Assembly (NCBI GenBank): GCA_034436045.1
Contig: DAOTVZ010000314.1
Coordinates: 1 to 30,902, forward strand
Direction: 5' to 3'
Origin: H111-94 sp034436045
Lineage (GTDB): Bacteria; Chloroflexota; Ktedonobacteria; Ktedonobacterales; Ktedonobacteraceae
Length of the DNA: 30,902 nt
The notes under the pieces are model-generated. The model made no database searches. It was not told the origin of the DNA and saw only the letters and a program-made list of their open reading frames with translations. The translations under genes and the position numbers were made by a program. Shown here piece by piece: positions 16,194 to 23,993 of the stretch. Each line of letters opens with the position of its first letter. The first letter of the stretch is position 1.

Positions 16194-16252
16194 GAGAGCT
16201 TTTATTGATGTGTAGTCAACGTTATTTGTTCGCGTAACTATAGGAGTGCTAA

Positions 16253-17596
16253 ATGATGCAACGTTTTTCCTCTCCCGGTCGGTTCCGTCGTTCACTTGGA
16301 TGGCTGTCGAGCGTCAGTTTCGCGCTGCTCATCATAGCTTCGCTGGCCGCTTGTGGCGGTAGCAGTACTACCAGTTCGGGTGGCAGTACTACAACAGGGC
16401 CGGTGAAACTGACATTCTGGTCATGGGTGCCAGGCATCGATAAGTCGGTGGCGCTCTGGAACAAAACGCACCCCGACATTCAGGTCTCTCTGGCTAACGT
16501 CGGTGCCGGGCCAGCCGAATATGACAAGTTGTTCACGGCGATCAAAGCCAATAACGAGCCGGATCTGGGCCAGGTCGAGTTCCAGTACCTGCCTACTTTC
16601 GAGACCACCGGTGGCCTCGTCGATCTGTCTCAATATGGAGCCAGTGCGGTACAGAGCGATTTTGTGCCGTGGACATGGAGCCAGGTGACGCTTGGCAGCG
16701 CAATCTATGCCATCCCTCAGGATAGTGGCCCCATGGCCATGTTCTACCGCGCGGATATCTTCAAGAAATATAATCTGCCAGTACCCACCACCTGGGCGCA
16801 GTATGCCGATGACGCCGCTAAACTGCATGCCGCCGACCCCAATGAATACATCACCGACTTTCCTCCGAAGCAGCCGGGCTGGTTCACCGGGCTAATCTGG
16901 CAGGCCGGCGGACAGTTATTCAGCATCAATGGGCAGTCCTGGAAAGTCTCCATCAACAACCCACAGGCCCAGCAGGTGGCTTCCTACTGGCAAGATTTGC
17001 TCAGTAAGAAGCTGGTCAAAACCGAGCCTGACTTTGCCAACGCCTGGTACCATGACCTGGCTACCGGATCGGTAGCGACCTGGATTTCCGCCGTCTGGGG
17101 TGCCTCCACAATCTCGTCCAATGCTCCCTCAGCTTCCGGCGACTGGCGCGTGGCTCCTATTCCACAGTGGACGGCGGGTCAAAAAGTCGATGGTAACTGG
17201 GGTGGCTCCACTACGGTGGTGTTCAAGGATACGAAGTACCCCAAACAGGCCACTGAGTTCGCTATGTGGCTCAATACCAACCAGCAAAGCATCGACTACA
17301 TGATCCAGGGCGCTTCGATCTTCCCGGCAGACGCGGCTGCCGATAGCTCGCCCCTGCTCAGCAGTCCGATAGCCTACTACGGGAACGAGAACGTCTTCCA
17401 GTTGTTCAAGGATGCGTCGCCTGAAGTGAACGTCAACTTCCAGTGGGGGCCAACTATCAACCAGGTCTACACGAATATGGGTGATGACTTTGCCAATGTT
17501 GTCAATGGTCAGGGCACCCTCTCCAGTGCGCTCGACACCTTACAACAGCAGACGATCACCTTCATGAAATCGCAGGGCTTTAGCGTGACCTCTTAG
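16253..17596 (+). CDS. ABC transporter sugar-binding lipoprotein (family 1)
   Basis: The 447-aa protein has a lipoprotein signal ending in the lipobox LAAC with Cys34, then a Ser/Thr/Gly linker. The mature part has family 1 solute-binding features: VKLTFWSWVPG at the start, AQYADDAAKL, GNWGGSTTVVF, and an ATEFAMWLNT helix. It should be anchored outside the membrane and deliver an oligosaccharide to the two permeases downstream. The local glycosidases suggest a beta-galactoside, but the ligand is not readable from the sequence. TAGGAG lies 6 nt before the ATG; a second ATG follows immediately at 16256. A hairpin in the 205-nt gap to the permease gene may allow higher expression of this gene. 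Confidence 0.95.
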   Translation: MMQRFSSPGRFRRSLGWLSSVSFALLIIASLAACGGSSTTSSGGSTTTGPVKLTFWSWVPGIDKSVALWNKTHPDIQVSLANVGAGPAEYDKLFTAIKANNEPDLGQVEFQYLPTFETTGGLVDLSQYGASAVQSDFVPWTWSQVTLGSAIYAIPQDSGPMAMFYRADIFKKYNLPVPTTWAQYADDAAKLHAADPNEYITDFPPKQPGWFTGLIWQAGGQLFSINGQSWKVSINNPQAQQVASYWQDLLSKKLVKTEPDFANAWYHDLATGSVATWISAVWGASTISSNAPSASGDWRVAPIPQWTAGQKVDGNWGGSTTVVFKDTKYPKQATEFAMWLNTNQQSIDYMIQGASIFPADAAADSSPLLSSPIAYYGNENVFQLFKDASPEVNVNFQWGPTINQVYTNMGDDFANVVNGQGTLSSALDTLQQQTITFMKSQGFSVTS

Positions 17597-17611
17597 CATT
17601 CATTACAAAAT

Positions 17612-17644
17612 CCGTAGGGATGTGATCAATCACGTTCTGTCTGG
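17612..17644 (+). repeat. Palindromic intergenic repeat, copy 5 (degenerate)
   Basis: CCGTAGGGATGTGATCAATC then ACGTTCTGTCTGG. It matches the family but has several changes, and the arms no longer pair perfectly. It lies 15 nt after the sugar-binding protein stop. Confidence 0.7.
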
Positions 17645-17662
17645 TACCCATATCATGTTGGC

Positions 17663-17695
17663 GGAGATAACGCTGCTAACCAGCGCGTTATCTCC
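17663..17695 (+). terminator. Strong hairpin between binding protein and permease genes
   Basis: Perfect 11-bp arms GGAGATAACGC (17663-17673) and GCGTTATCTCC (17685-17695) enclose a further GCT/AGC pairing. No T-run follows (TCTAC), so it may stabilise the upstream mRNA or weaken read-through rather than fully terminate. Confidence 0.55.
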
Positions 17696-17736
17696 TCTAC
17701 ACGACACGTGCTGGTAGTTCAGGCACATCGGGTTCG

Positions 17737-17755
17737 ATCCCGTGGACGGGATTGC
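17737..17755. repeat. Second repeat type, copy b
   Basis: ATCCCGTGGACGGGATTGC, identical to 13232-13250. It is followed by TCTCGTCCCTACGGA, which recalls the GTAGGG edge of the main repeat family. An in-frame GTG inside it (17742) extends the permease frame but is not the likely start. Confidence 0.7.
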
Positions 17756-17801
17756 TCTCGTCCCTACGGAGTGCCGGATTTTAAAGAAGGAGTATCAGCA
17801 T

Positions 17802-18767
17802 ATGGCACTTGAAACAACCCCTCCGGCAGGCGCGGGCGCGCTGAGCGGCAGTGGCACAGGACGAACCTCCTCCCACCATCTGAGTCTGGGCCGCGTCCTG
17901 ACGCCGTATCTGTTTATCCTGCCCTTTGGCATCCTGTTCCTGCTCTTCTTTATCGTGCCCATCCTCTATGCCATCTACGAGAGCCTCTATCGCTCCCAAC
18001 GCAGCGGCCTGGGCCTGGGGCCTGCCACCGTCAGCTTCAATGGCTTGGGCAACTATGTCCAGGTTCTCCACGACCCCAATTTCTGGTCGGGCGTCGGGCG
18101 CGTGCTGCTCTACGGCATCGTGCAGGTGCCCGTCATGTTGTTCTTAGCCCTCCTCTTCGCTTTGCTGCTCGACTCCACCGTGGTGCGCTTCAAGAACTTT
18201 TTCCGCCTGGCCTACTTCGTGCCCTACGCCGTCCCCGGCATCATCGCCGCTCTCTTGTGGGGCTATCTCTACGACCCTGAGCTGAGTCCCATCGTCAAAC
18301 TCTTGCAGGGACTTGGCCTCTCCAATTTCAACTTCCTGAGCGCGGGTACCGTGCTGTGGTCGATTGCCAATATCGCCACCTGGTCGTGGACCGGCTACAA
18401 CATGCTCATCATCTTCGCCGCCTTGCAAGCCATCCCCAGCGAAATCTACGAGTCGGCGCGTGTGGATGGAGCCTCTGGCTGGCGCACCGCCTGGTATATC
18501 AAAGTGCCTATGGTGGCTCCCGCCCTCGTGCTGACCGGCGTCTTCTCCATCATCGGTACCCTGCAACTCTTCAACGAGCCAACCGTGCTATCGGCCATCT
18601 CTAATAACATTTCCAGTTCATATACCCCTAACCTCTACGCTTACTACACCGCCTTTGGCAACAACAACTACTACTATGCCGCCGCCATTGCCGTCGTGCT
18701 GGCCCTGGTCACCTTCGTCCTTTCTTTCGGCTTCTTACGTGTCACCCAACGACAGGCAGGAGTGTGA
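17802..18767 (+). CDS. Sugar ABC transporter permease (MalF/UgpA type)
   Basis: The 321-aa protein has six membrane helices and the binding-protein-dependent permease signature (EAA loop): EIYESARVDGASGWRTAWY, then IKVPMVAPAL. The first helix (PYLFILPFGILFLLFFIVPI) follows a Gly/Ser-rich N-terminus. It forms the channel with the next protein. The ATG at 17802 is chosen for AGAAGGAG 7-10 nt upstream. An upstream in-frame GTG at 17742 lies within a repeat and would add 20 implausible residues. It ends 3 nt before the next permease gene. Confidence 0.94.
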   Translation: MALETTPPAGAGALSGSGTGRTSSHHLSLGRVLTPYLFILPFGILFLLFFIVPILYAIYESLYRSQRSGLGLGPATVSFNGLGNYVQVLHDPNFWSGVGRVLLYGIVQVPVMLFLALLFALLLDSTVVRFKNFFRLAYFVPYAVPGIIAALLWGYLYDPELSPIVKLLQGLGLSNFNFLSAGTVLWSIANIATWSWTGYNMLIIFAALQAIPSEIYESARVDGASGWRTAWYIKVPMVAPALVLTGVFSIIGTLQLFNEPTVLSAISNNISSSYTPNLYAYYTAFGNNNYYYAAAIAVVLALVTFVLSFGFLRVTQRQAGV

Positions 18768-18770
18768 TCG

Positions 18771-19688
18771 ATGAGCGAACAATTAGCTTCTGTTCCCTTG
18801 CCCACCCGGCAGGAAGTGACCGCCGTCAGGCACCAGCAGCCTCGCCGCTTCAATCTGGAAAGCATCGGGGCCATGACTTTCCTGTTCATTTTCACCGTCT
18901 ACTTCCTGATCCCCTTCTTCTGGCTGGTCATTTCGGCCACTAAGAATATCGGCGACCTGTTCAATACCTTTGGCTTCTGGTTCGCCCCCCACTTTGAACT
19001 GTTCTCCAATCTGCAACAACTCTTCACCTACGATAACGCTATCTACCTGCAATGGTTTATCAACACCTTGATCTACGCCGGCCTGGGAGCCTTGTTTGGC
19101 ACCTTGCTGGCCTCGATGGCCGGCTATGCCATGGCCAAGTACGTCTTCCCAGGACGCAATTTCATCTTCTCGGTCGTGCTGGGAGCTATTCTGGTGCCCG
19201 GCACAGCCCTGGCCTTACCGTTGTACCTGTTGATGAGCAAGTGGGGCCTGACCAACACCTACTGGTCGGTGTTGCTGCCCAGCATCGTCAGCCCCTTTGG
19301 TGTCTATCTCTCGCGCATCTACGCCGCTGCCTCGGTGCCCGATGAGTTGATCGAGGCGGCCCGCATTGATGGCGCGGGCGAGTTTCGCACTTTCTTCACA
19401 GTGGCGATGCGCCTGATGACCCCGGCCCTGGTAACGATCTTCTTGTTCCAGTTTGTGGGCATCTGGAATAACTACTTCCTGCCGCTGGTGATGCTCAGTA
19501 ATGAACGGCTCTTCCCGATCACGGTGGGCTTGCAGACCTGGAACGTGACAACGGGGGGCGCGAACAAGTTCCTCTACTCGCTCATCATCACGGGGGCGTT
19601 GGTCTCGGCCATTCCATTGCTCATCGGTTGTGGCATTTTACAGCGCTATTGGCGTGGGGGCCTGGGCGCTGGTAGCGTCAAAGGCTAA
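18771..19688 (+). CDS. Sugar ABC transporter permease (MalG/UgpE type)
   Basis: The 305-aa protein has six membrane helices and the EAA loop ELIEAARIDGAGEFRTFFTV, followed by AMRLMTPALV. The closing GCGILQRYWRGGLGAGSVKG is typical of MalG-type permeases (RYWRGGLGAGSVKG). It pairs with the upstream permease. GGAG lies 9 nt before the ATG. The ATPase subunit is not encoded nearby, so the transporter presumably uses a shared MsmK/UgpC-like ATPase from elsewhere. Confidence 0.95.
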   Translation: MSEQLASVPLPTRQEVTAVRHQQPRRFNLESIGAMTFLFIFTVYFLIPFFWLVISATKNIGDLFNTFGFWFAPHFELFSNLQQLFTYDNAIYLQWFINTLIYAGLGALFGTLLASMAGYAMAKYVFPGRNFIFSVVLGAILVPGTALALPLYLLMSKWGLTNTYWSVLLPSIVSPFGVYLSRIYAAASVPDELIEAARIDGAGEFRTFFTVAMRLMTPALVTIFLFQFVGIWNNYFLPLVMLSNERLFPITVGLQTWNVTTGGANKFLYSLIITGALVSAIPLLIGCGILQRYWRGGLGAGSVKG

Positions 19689-19722
19689 GACCGATGAAGG
19701 AAATATCACAAGGAGATATTGC

Positions 19723-19848
19723 ATGAAGCATAATTTACGCCTTTTGCAAGGAAAGCTTAGTCGTCATTTCTTAACGCAGGCCGCTGCCGGTGCTGCAAAA
19801 GCACTGCCGTCGATTAACATCTATGACAACGTACCTTCTGGAGTTTAA
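19723..19848 (+). CDS. Small ORF (41 aa) between permease and GH42 genes
   Basis: I do not recognise this product. It starts MKHNLRLLQGKLSRHF, has an Ala-rich middle (QAAAGAAKA) and ends NIYDNVPSGV. An excellent ribosome site (AAGGAG) lies 7 nt before the ATG. The stop codon lies 3 nt before the GH42 start, and the GH42 ribosome site (TGGAG, 19839-19843) is inside its last codons. This arrangement suggests translational coupling: a leader peptide, or a real small protein. It could instead be a degraded remnant of an earlier gene. There is no signal peptide and no Cys. Confidence 0.45.
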   Translation: MKHNLRLLQGKLSRHFLTQAAAGAAKALPSINIYDNVPSGV

Positions 19849-19851
19849 AAC

Positions 19852-21867
19852 ATGCAGCATTCCTTTCCAAGACATATCCTGTACGGGGGCGACTATAACC
19901 CTGAGCAGTGGCCCGAAAACATCTGGCAGGACGACATGCGCCTGATGAAACTGGCGCATGTCAATATGGTTTCCATTAACATCTTCTCCTGGGCCGCGCT
20001 TGAGCCTGCCCCTCACACCTACCAGTTTGAAACACTGGATCGCATCATGGATATGCTCGCCGACAACGGTATTGCTGCCGATCTGGCGACCGCCACCGCC
20101 TCACCGCCCACCTGGATGAGTCGTCACTATCCTGCTATGCTGCCGGTCACTTATGATGGGAGACGTTACACACACGGCTCACGCCGTCACTATTGCCCCA
20201 ATAGTACGGACTATCGGCGCGAGTCCGCCGCGCTGGTGCAACAACTGGCGGAGCGCTATGCCCGCCATCCAGCATTGCATCTGTGGCACGTGGATAACGA
20301 ATATGCCTGTCACGTCACCGCCTGCTACTGTGATCAGTGCGCCCGCGCCTTCCGCCAATGGCTACAGGAGCGTTACAGCACACTGGCAGCGTTGAACGAG
20401 GCGTGGGCCACCAGCTTCTGGAGCCAGCGCTACTACAATTGGGAGGATATTCTGCCGCCACGCCTCACGCCCGCACAGCACAATCCGAGTCAGGTGCTGG
20501 ATTATCAGCGTTTCATGTCCGACTCGTTCCAGGAATGCTATCTCATTCAAGCCCGCATATTGCGCGAGATTACGCCCAACGTTCCCATCACCACAAACTT
20601 CATGGGTGCGTTCAAGCCGCTCGACTACTTCTCGTGGGCACCACACCTGGATGTTATCTCGAATGATAGTTATCCGCCCAATACCGCTCCTGCCTGGGAA
20701 ACGGCGCTGATCGATGACCTCATGCGCTCACTCAGGGGCGGGCAGCCCTATCTGCTGATGGAGCAAAGCCCCAGCCAGGTCAACTGGATGGCACAAAATC
20801 CCCAAAAGCGTCCGGGGCGCATGCGTATGTTGAGCTATCAGAATGTGGCACACGGCGCTGATGGCATTCTGTTCTTCCAGTGGCGACAGTCAAAGGGCGG
20901 CTCAGAGATGTATCACAGCGCAGTGGTGACGCACGAGGGCAACGAACACACACGCATCTTCCGCGAGGTGGCTCAGCTAGGGGCCGAGCTAAGCCAACTT
21001 TCGCCAGAGGTCGTTGGTGCGCGGACGCCCGCCCAGGTGGCTCTGCTGGTGGACTGGCAAAACTGGTGGGCCGTCGAGTATCGTCCCAATCCAAGTGATC
21101 GCCTGAACTACTGGGAACAGATCAAGACCTACTACGAGCCACTCCACGCGCTGAATATTGCAGTAGATATTGTGCAGCCTGAAAGCGATTTAAGTCGCTA
21201 TCGCCTGGTTATCGCACCTCTACTGTATATGGTGCGTCCCGGCGTGGCACAAAACCTGGAACAGTTCGTCCAGCATGGAGGCATTCTTCTGACCACGTTC
21301 TTCAGCGGCATTATTGACCAGAACCATCATGCCACGCTGGGCGGTTATCCAGGCGCATTGCGTAAATTGCTGGGAGTGCATGTTGAAGAGTTCGACCCCT
21401 GGACAGAGACAATGAGCAACCAGCTCATCATCGAAGAAGGCCCTCTACGCGGCACCTATCCCTGCACGCTCTGGGGCGAAGTGGTGCATCTGGAAGGTGC
21501 GCACGCCCTCGGCGTCTTTGCGCACGACTACTACGCACAGGGGCCTGCGTTGACGGTACACCAGTTTGAGCAAGGGCAGGTCTATTACCTGGCAACTCAG
21601 GTAAGCCGCGACCTGCTGGCCCGGTTGACACATCAGCTTTGTCGGCAGGCGGGCGTTGAACCTGTTCTCAACGCTCCCAAAGGAGTGGAGGTCACGCGGC
21701 GTGTGCGGGCCGATGGGCGCGCCGTGTTCTTTCTCCTCAACCATACGCACCAGACCGAGACAGTAACATTACCCGTTGGCAGCTTTACCTCGCTGTTGAA
21801 CGGACACATGGTTGAGGGCCAGATAGAGGTTGCCGCCAATGATGTAGCAGTGCTGCTACAGCAATAA
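19852..21867 (+). CDS. GH42 beta-galactosidase
   Basis: The 671-aa protein has the full GH42 layout. The N-terminal TIM barrel opens with YGGDYNPEQWP and carries the acid/base Glu E150 (WHVDNEY) and the nucleophile E304 (LLMEQSPS). The Cys cluster C115, C158, C160, C163 has the spacing of the zinc site of Thermus A4 beta-galactosidase. A trimerisation domain follows from about 390 (AQVALLVDWQNWWAVE), then a C-terminal beta domain (GRAVFFLLNHT). It hydrolyses terminal beta-galactosides. No signal peptide is present, so it acts on imported sugars in the cytoplasm. It lies in line with the transporter genes; TGGAG lies 8 nt before the ATG. Confidence 0.95.
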   Translation: MQHSFPRHILYGGDYNPEQWPENIWQDDMRLMKLAHVNMVSINIFSWAALEPAPHTYQFETLDRIMDMLADNGIAADLATATASPPTWMSRHYPAMLPVTYDGRRYTHGSRRHYCPNSTDYRRESAALVQQLAERYARHPALHLWHVDNEYACHVTACYCDQCARAFRQWLQERYSTLAALNEAWATSFWSQRYYNWEDILPPRLTPAQHNPSQVLDYQRFMSDSFQECYLIQARILREITPNVPITTNFMGAFKPLDYFSWAPHLDVISNDSYPPNTAPAWETALIDDLMRSLRGGQPYLLMEQSPSQVNWMAQNPQKRPGRMRMLSYQNVAHGADGILFFQWRQSKGGSEMYHSAVVTHEGNEHTRIFREVAQLGAELSQLSPEVVGARTPAQVALLVDWQNWWAVEYRPNPSDRLNYWEQIKTYYEPLHALNIAVDIVQPESDLSRYRLVIAPLLYMVRPGVAQNLEQFVQHGGILLTTFFSGIIDQNHHATLGGYPGALRKLLGVHVEEFDPWTETMSNQLIIEEGPLRGTYPCTLWGEVVHLEGAHALGVFAHDYYAQGPALTVHQFEQGQVYYLATQVSRDLLARLTHQLCRQAGVEPVLNAPKGVEVTRRVRADGRAVFFLLNHTHQTETVTLPVGSFTSLLNGHMVEGQIEVAANDVAVLLQQ

Positions 21868-21929
21868 GCTAAGCTGCATGTAGTGATGTCATTTGGGGGT
21901 ATCATGTATCGATTAGAAAGAAGCATAGA

Positions 21930-23933
21930 ATGCAAAAGGAACTCGTATGGGGTATCCTGGGCACCGGCACGATAGCGCGGGCCTTCGCGCAGGGGGTGAT
22001 CGGTTCACAGACCGGTCGCCTTCTTGCCGTCGGCAGTCGTTCCTCAAGCTCAGCCGAGAGCTTTGGGGAGGCATGGCATATTCCTCGCCGCTATGGTAGC
22101 TATGCGGCATTGCTGGCCGATGCAGAAGTACAGGCGGTCTACATCGCTGTGCCACATCCCTGGCATGCTGAATGGGCCATCAAGGCAGCGGAGGCGGGTA
22201 AGCACGTGCTGTGTGAAAAGCCGTTGGCGCTCAATCATGCGGAGGCGATGGCCGTTGTTGAGGCTGCGCAAGAGCATGATGTATTTTTGATGGAAGCCTT
22301 TATGTATCGCTGTCACCCACAGATGGCGCGTGTAGTCGAATTAGTACGCTCCGGTGCTATCGGTCAGGTGCGTGTCATTCAGGCCACATTCAGCTTTCAT
22401 AGCGCCTACAAGCTAGAAAGTCGCTTGCTGAACAACCGCCTGGGCGGTGGGGGCATCCTCGACGTAGGTGGCTATTGCACCTCGATGGCCCGCGCTATCG
22501 CCGGAGCCGCGCTCGACCGGTCGTTTGCCGACCCATTGGAAGTCAAAGCCGTCGGGCACGTCGGCAGCGAGAGCCGCGTCGATGAATACACCGTTGCCGT
22601 CCTGAAGTTCCCTGGCGACATTGTGGCGCAACTCTTCACCGGCGTGCAGGTTGCCGGTGAGAATGTCGTGCGTATCTTTGGCTCACAAGGCTCCATCACC
22701 ATTCCCAATCCCTGGGTACCCAACCAGCAGCCTGGCAAGAGCAGCATCTTCGTCAAACGGCATGGGCAGGATGCACCGGAGGAAATGGAGGTTGAAACAA
22801 CCGTCGGACTCTATGGGTTGGAGGCCGATACGGTCGCCGAGTTTATCGAGCAGCGCCAATCACCCACGATGTCCTGGGAGGATACGCTGGGCAATATGCG
22901 CACTCTCGATCAATGGCGCGCCGAAATAGGCGTCGTTTACGATCAGGAGCGACCCGATGGCCCCGATCAGACCCTACCGATTGACAGACGCCCCTTGAGC
23001 GTGCGACCTGGCAGCAATATGCCCTACGGGCATATTCCAGGTGTGGACAAACCGATCTCGCGTCTGGTGATGGGCGTTGATAACCAGATGACATGGCCGC
23101 ATACCGCCGTCATGCTCGACGATTTCTTTAGTCGGGGTGGCAACTGCTTCGATACAGCATACATCTATGGCGGGGGACAATGTGAGAAGCTGCTTGGTCA
23201 CTGGCTGCGCAATCGTGGTATCCGCGAACAGGTAGTCATTCTCGACAAGGGAGCGCACACGCCGCACTGCAATCCAGAGGCGCTGACCCGGCAACTGGAG
23301 GAGAGTCTTGAACGCCTGCAAACCGATTACGTGGACATCTACATGCTGCACCGCGACAACCCGGCGATTCCCGTCGGTGAATTTATCGATGTTCTTAACC
23401 GGCACCAGGCAGCGGGGCGTGTGCGCGCCTTTGGCGCGTCCAACTGGTCGATTGCCAGAGTAGAAGAGGCCAATCGCTGGGCAAAGGAACACGGACTCAA
23501 CGGCTTTGTGGCAATGAGTAACAACTTCAGCCTGGCGCGCATGGTCGAGCCGGTCTGGAAAGGCTGTATCGCCGCCTCTGACCCTGAATCGCGGCGCTGG
23601 CTGACAGAGCAGGGCATGGCCTTGATGCCCTGGTCAAGCCAGGCGCGCGGCTTCTTCACGGGACGTGCGCGACCTGATGACTTTTCAGACCCGGAACTGG
23701 TGCGCTGCTGGTACAGCGAGGATAATTTCCAGCGCCTGGAACGCGCGCGCATACTGGCCAAGCAGCGTGGAGTCCTACCCATCAATATCGCCCTGGCCTA
23801 CGTGCTATGCCAGCCATTCCCGACTTTCCCCTTAATCGGTCCACGCACGCTGTCCGAGACGCGCACCTCTTTCCCCGCCTTAACCATCGAGCTAACACCC
23901 GCCGAGCTACGCTGGCTCAATCTTGAGGAGTAG
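21930..23933 (+). CDS. Gfo/Idh/MocA oxidoreductase fused to aldo/keto reductase
   Basis: The 667-aa protein joins two complete oxidoreductases. Residues 1-340 are a Gfo/Idh/MocA dehydrogenase: a Rossmann loop (GILGTGTIA, from residue 8), the CEKPLA motif with K97, and the C-terminal beta-sheet domain (RLLNNRLGGGGILDVGGY). From about 360 an aldo/keto reductase barrel follows, with the catalytic tetrad D408, Y413, K440 and H474 (FDTAYIYG, LDKGAH, MLHRD), FGASNW, and a C-terminal GPRT cofactor region. Both halves should use NAD(P)(H), so sugar oxidation by one half might be coupled to reduction by the other. It is 62 nt after the GH42 gene, with AGAAAGAAG before the ATG. The substrate is probably a product of the local glycosidases. 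The stop codon is the first base triplet of the large palindrome. Confidence 0.92.
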   Translation: MQKELVWGILGTGTIARAFAQGVIGSQTGRLLAVGSRSSSSAESFGEAWHIPRRYGSYAALLADAEVQAVYIAVPHPWHAEWAIKAAEAGKHVLCEKPLALNHAEAMAVVEAAQEHDVFLMEAFMYRCHPQMARVVELVRSGAIGQVRVIQATFSFHSAYKLESRLLNNRLGGGGILDVGGYCTSMARAIAGAALDRSFADPLEVKAVGHVGSESRVDEYTVAVLKFPGDIVAQLFTGVQVAGENVVRIFGSQGSITIPNPWVPNQQPGKSSIFVKRHGQDAPEEMEVETTVGLYGLEADTVAEFIEQRQSPTMSWEDTLGNMRTLDQWRAEIGVVYDQERPDGPDQTLPIDRRPLSVRPGSNMPYGHIPGVDKPISRLVMGVDNQMTWPHTAVMLDDFFSRGGNCFDTAYIYGGGQCEKLLGHWLRNRGIREQVVILDKGAHTPHCNPEALTRQLEESLERLQTDYVDIYMLHRDNPAIPVGEFIDVLNRHQAAGRVRAFGASNWSIARVEEANRWAKEHGLNGFVAMSNNFSLARMVEPVWKGCIAASDPESRRWLTEQGMALMPWSSQARGFFTGRARPDDFSDPELVRCWYSEDNFQRLERARILAKQRGVLPINIALAYVLCQPFPTFPLIGPRTLSETRTSFPALTIELTPAELRWLNLEE

Positions 23934-23990
23934 GAACAGGACACCTACAGGCATGGTACCGGTGCCATGCCTGTAGGTGTCCTGTTCCTA
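23931..23990. terminator. 60-bp near-perfect palindrome between convergent genes
   Basis: Arms of 26 bp (23931-23956 and 23965-23990) are exact reverse complements and begin TAGGAACAGGACACC. The 8-bp centre TACCGGTG is also self-complementary except for one T/G pair. The palindrome contains the stop codon of the plus-strand fusion gene and ends 3 bp before the stop of the minus-strand gene. It would make a very stable hairpin in either transcript, but there is no T-run after it. I call it a bidirectional terminator with reserve; a mobile or inserted palindrome is an alternative. Confidence 0.6.
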
Positions 23991-23993
23991 ACT

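Noticed and set aside
17742..17801. Upstream start of the first permease
   Set aside because: The GTG lies inside a repeat and lacks a ribosome site. The ATG at 17802 has AGAAGGAG and a normal N-terminus.
21904..21975. Short ORF starting at ATG 21904 after GGGGG
   Set aside because: It is out of frame with the oxidoreductase, ends after 23 codons and shows no protein-like pattern.
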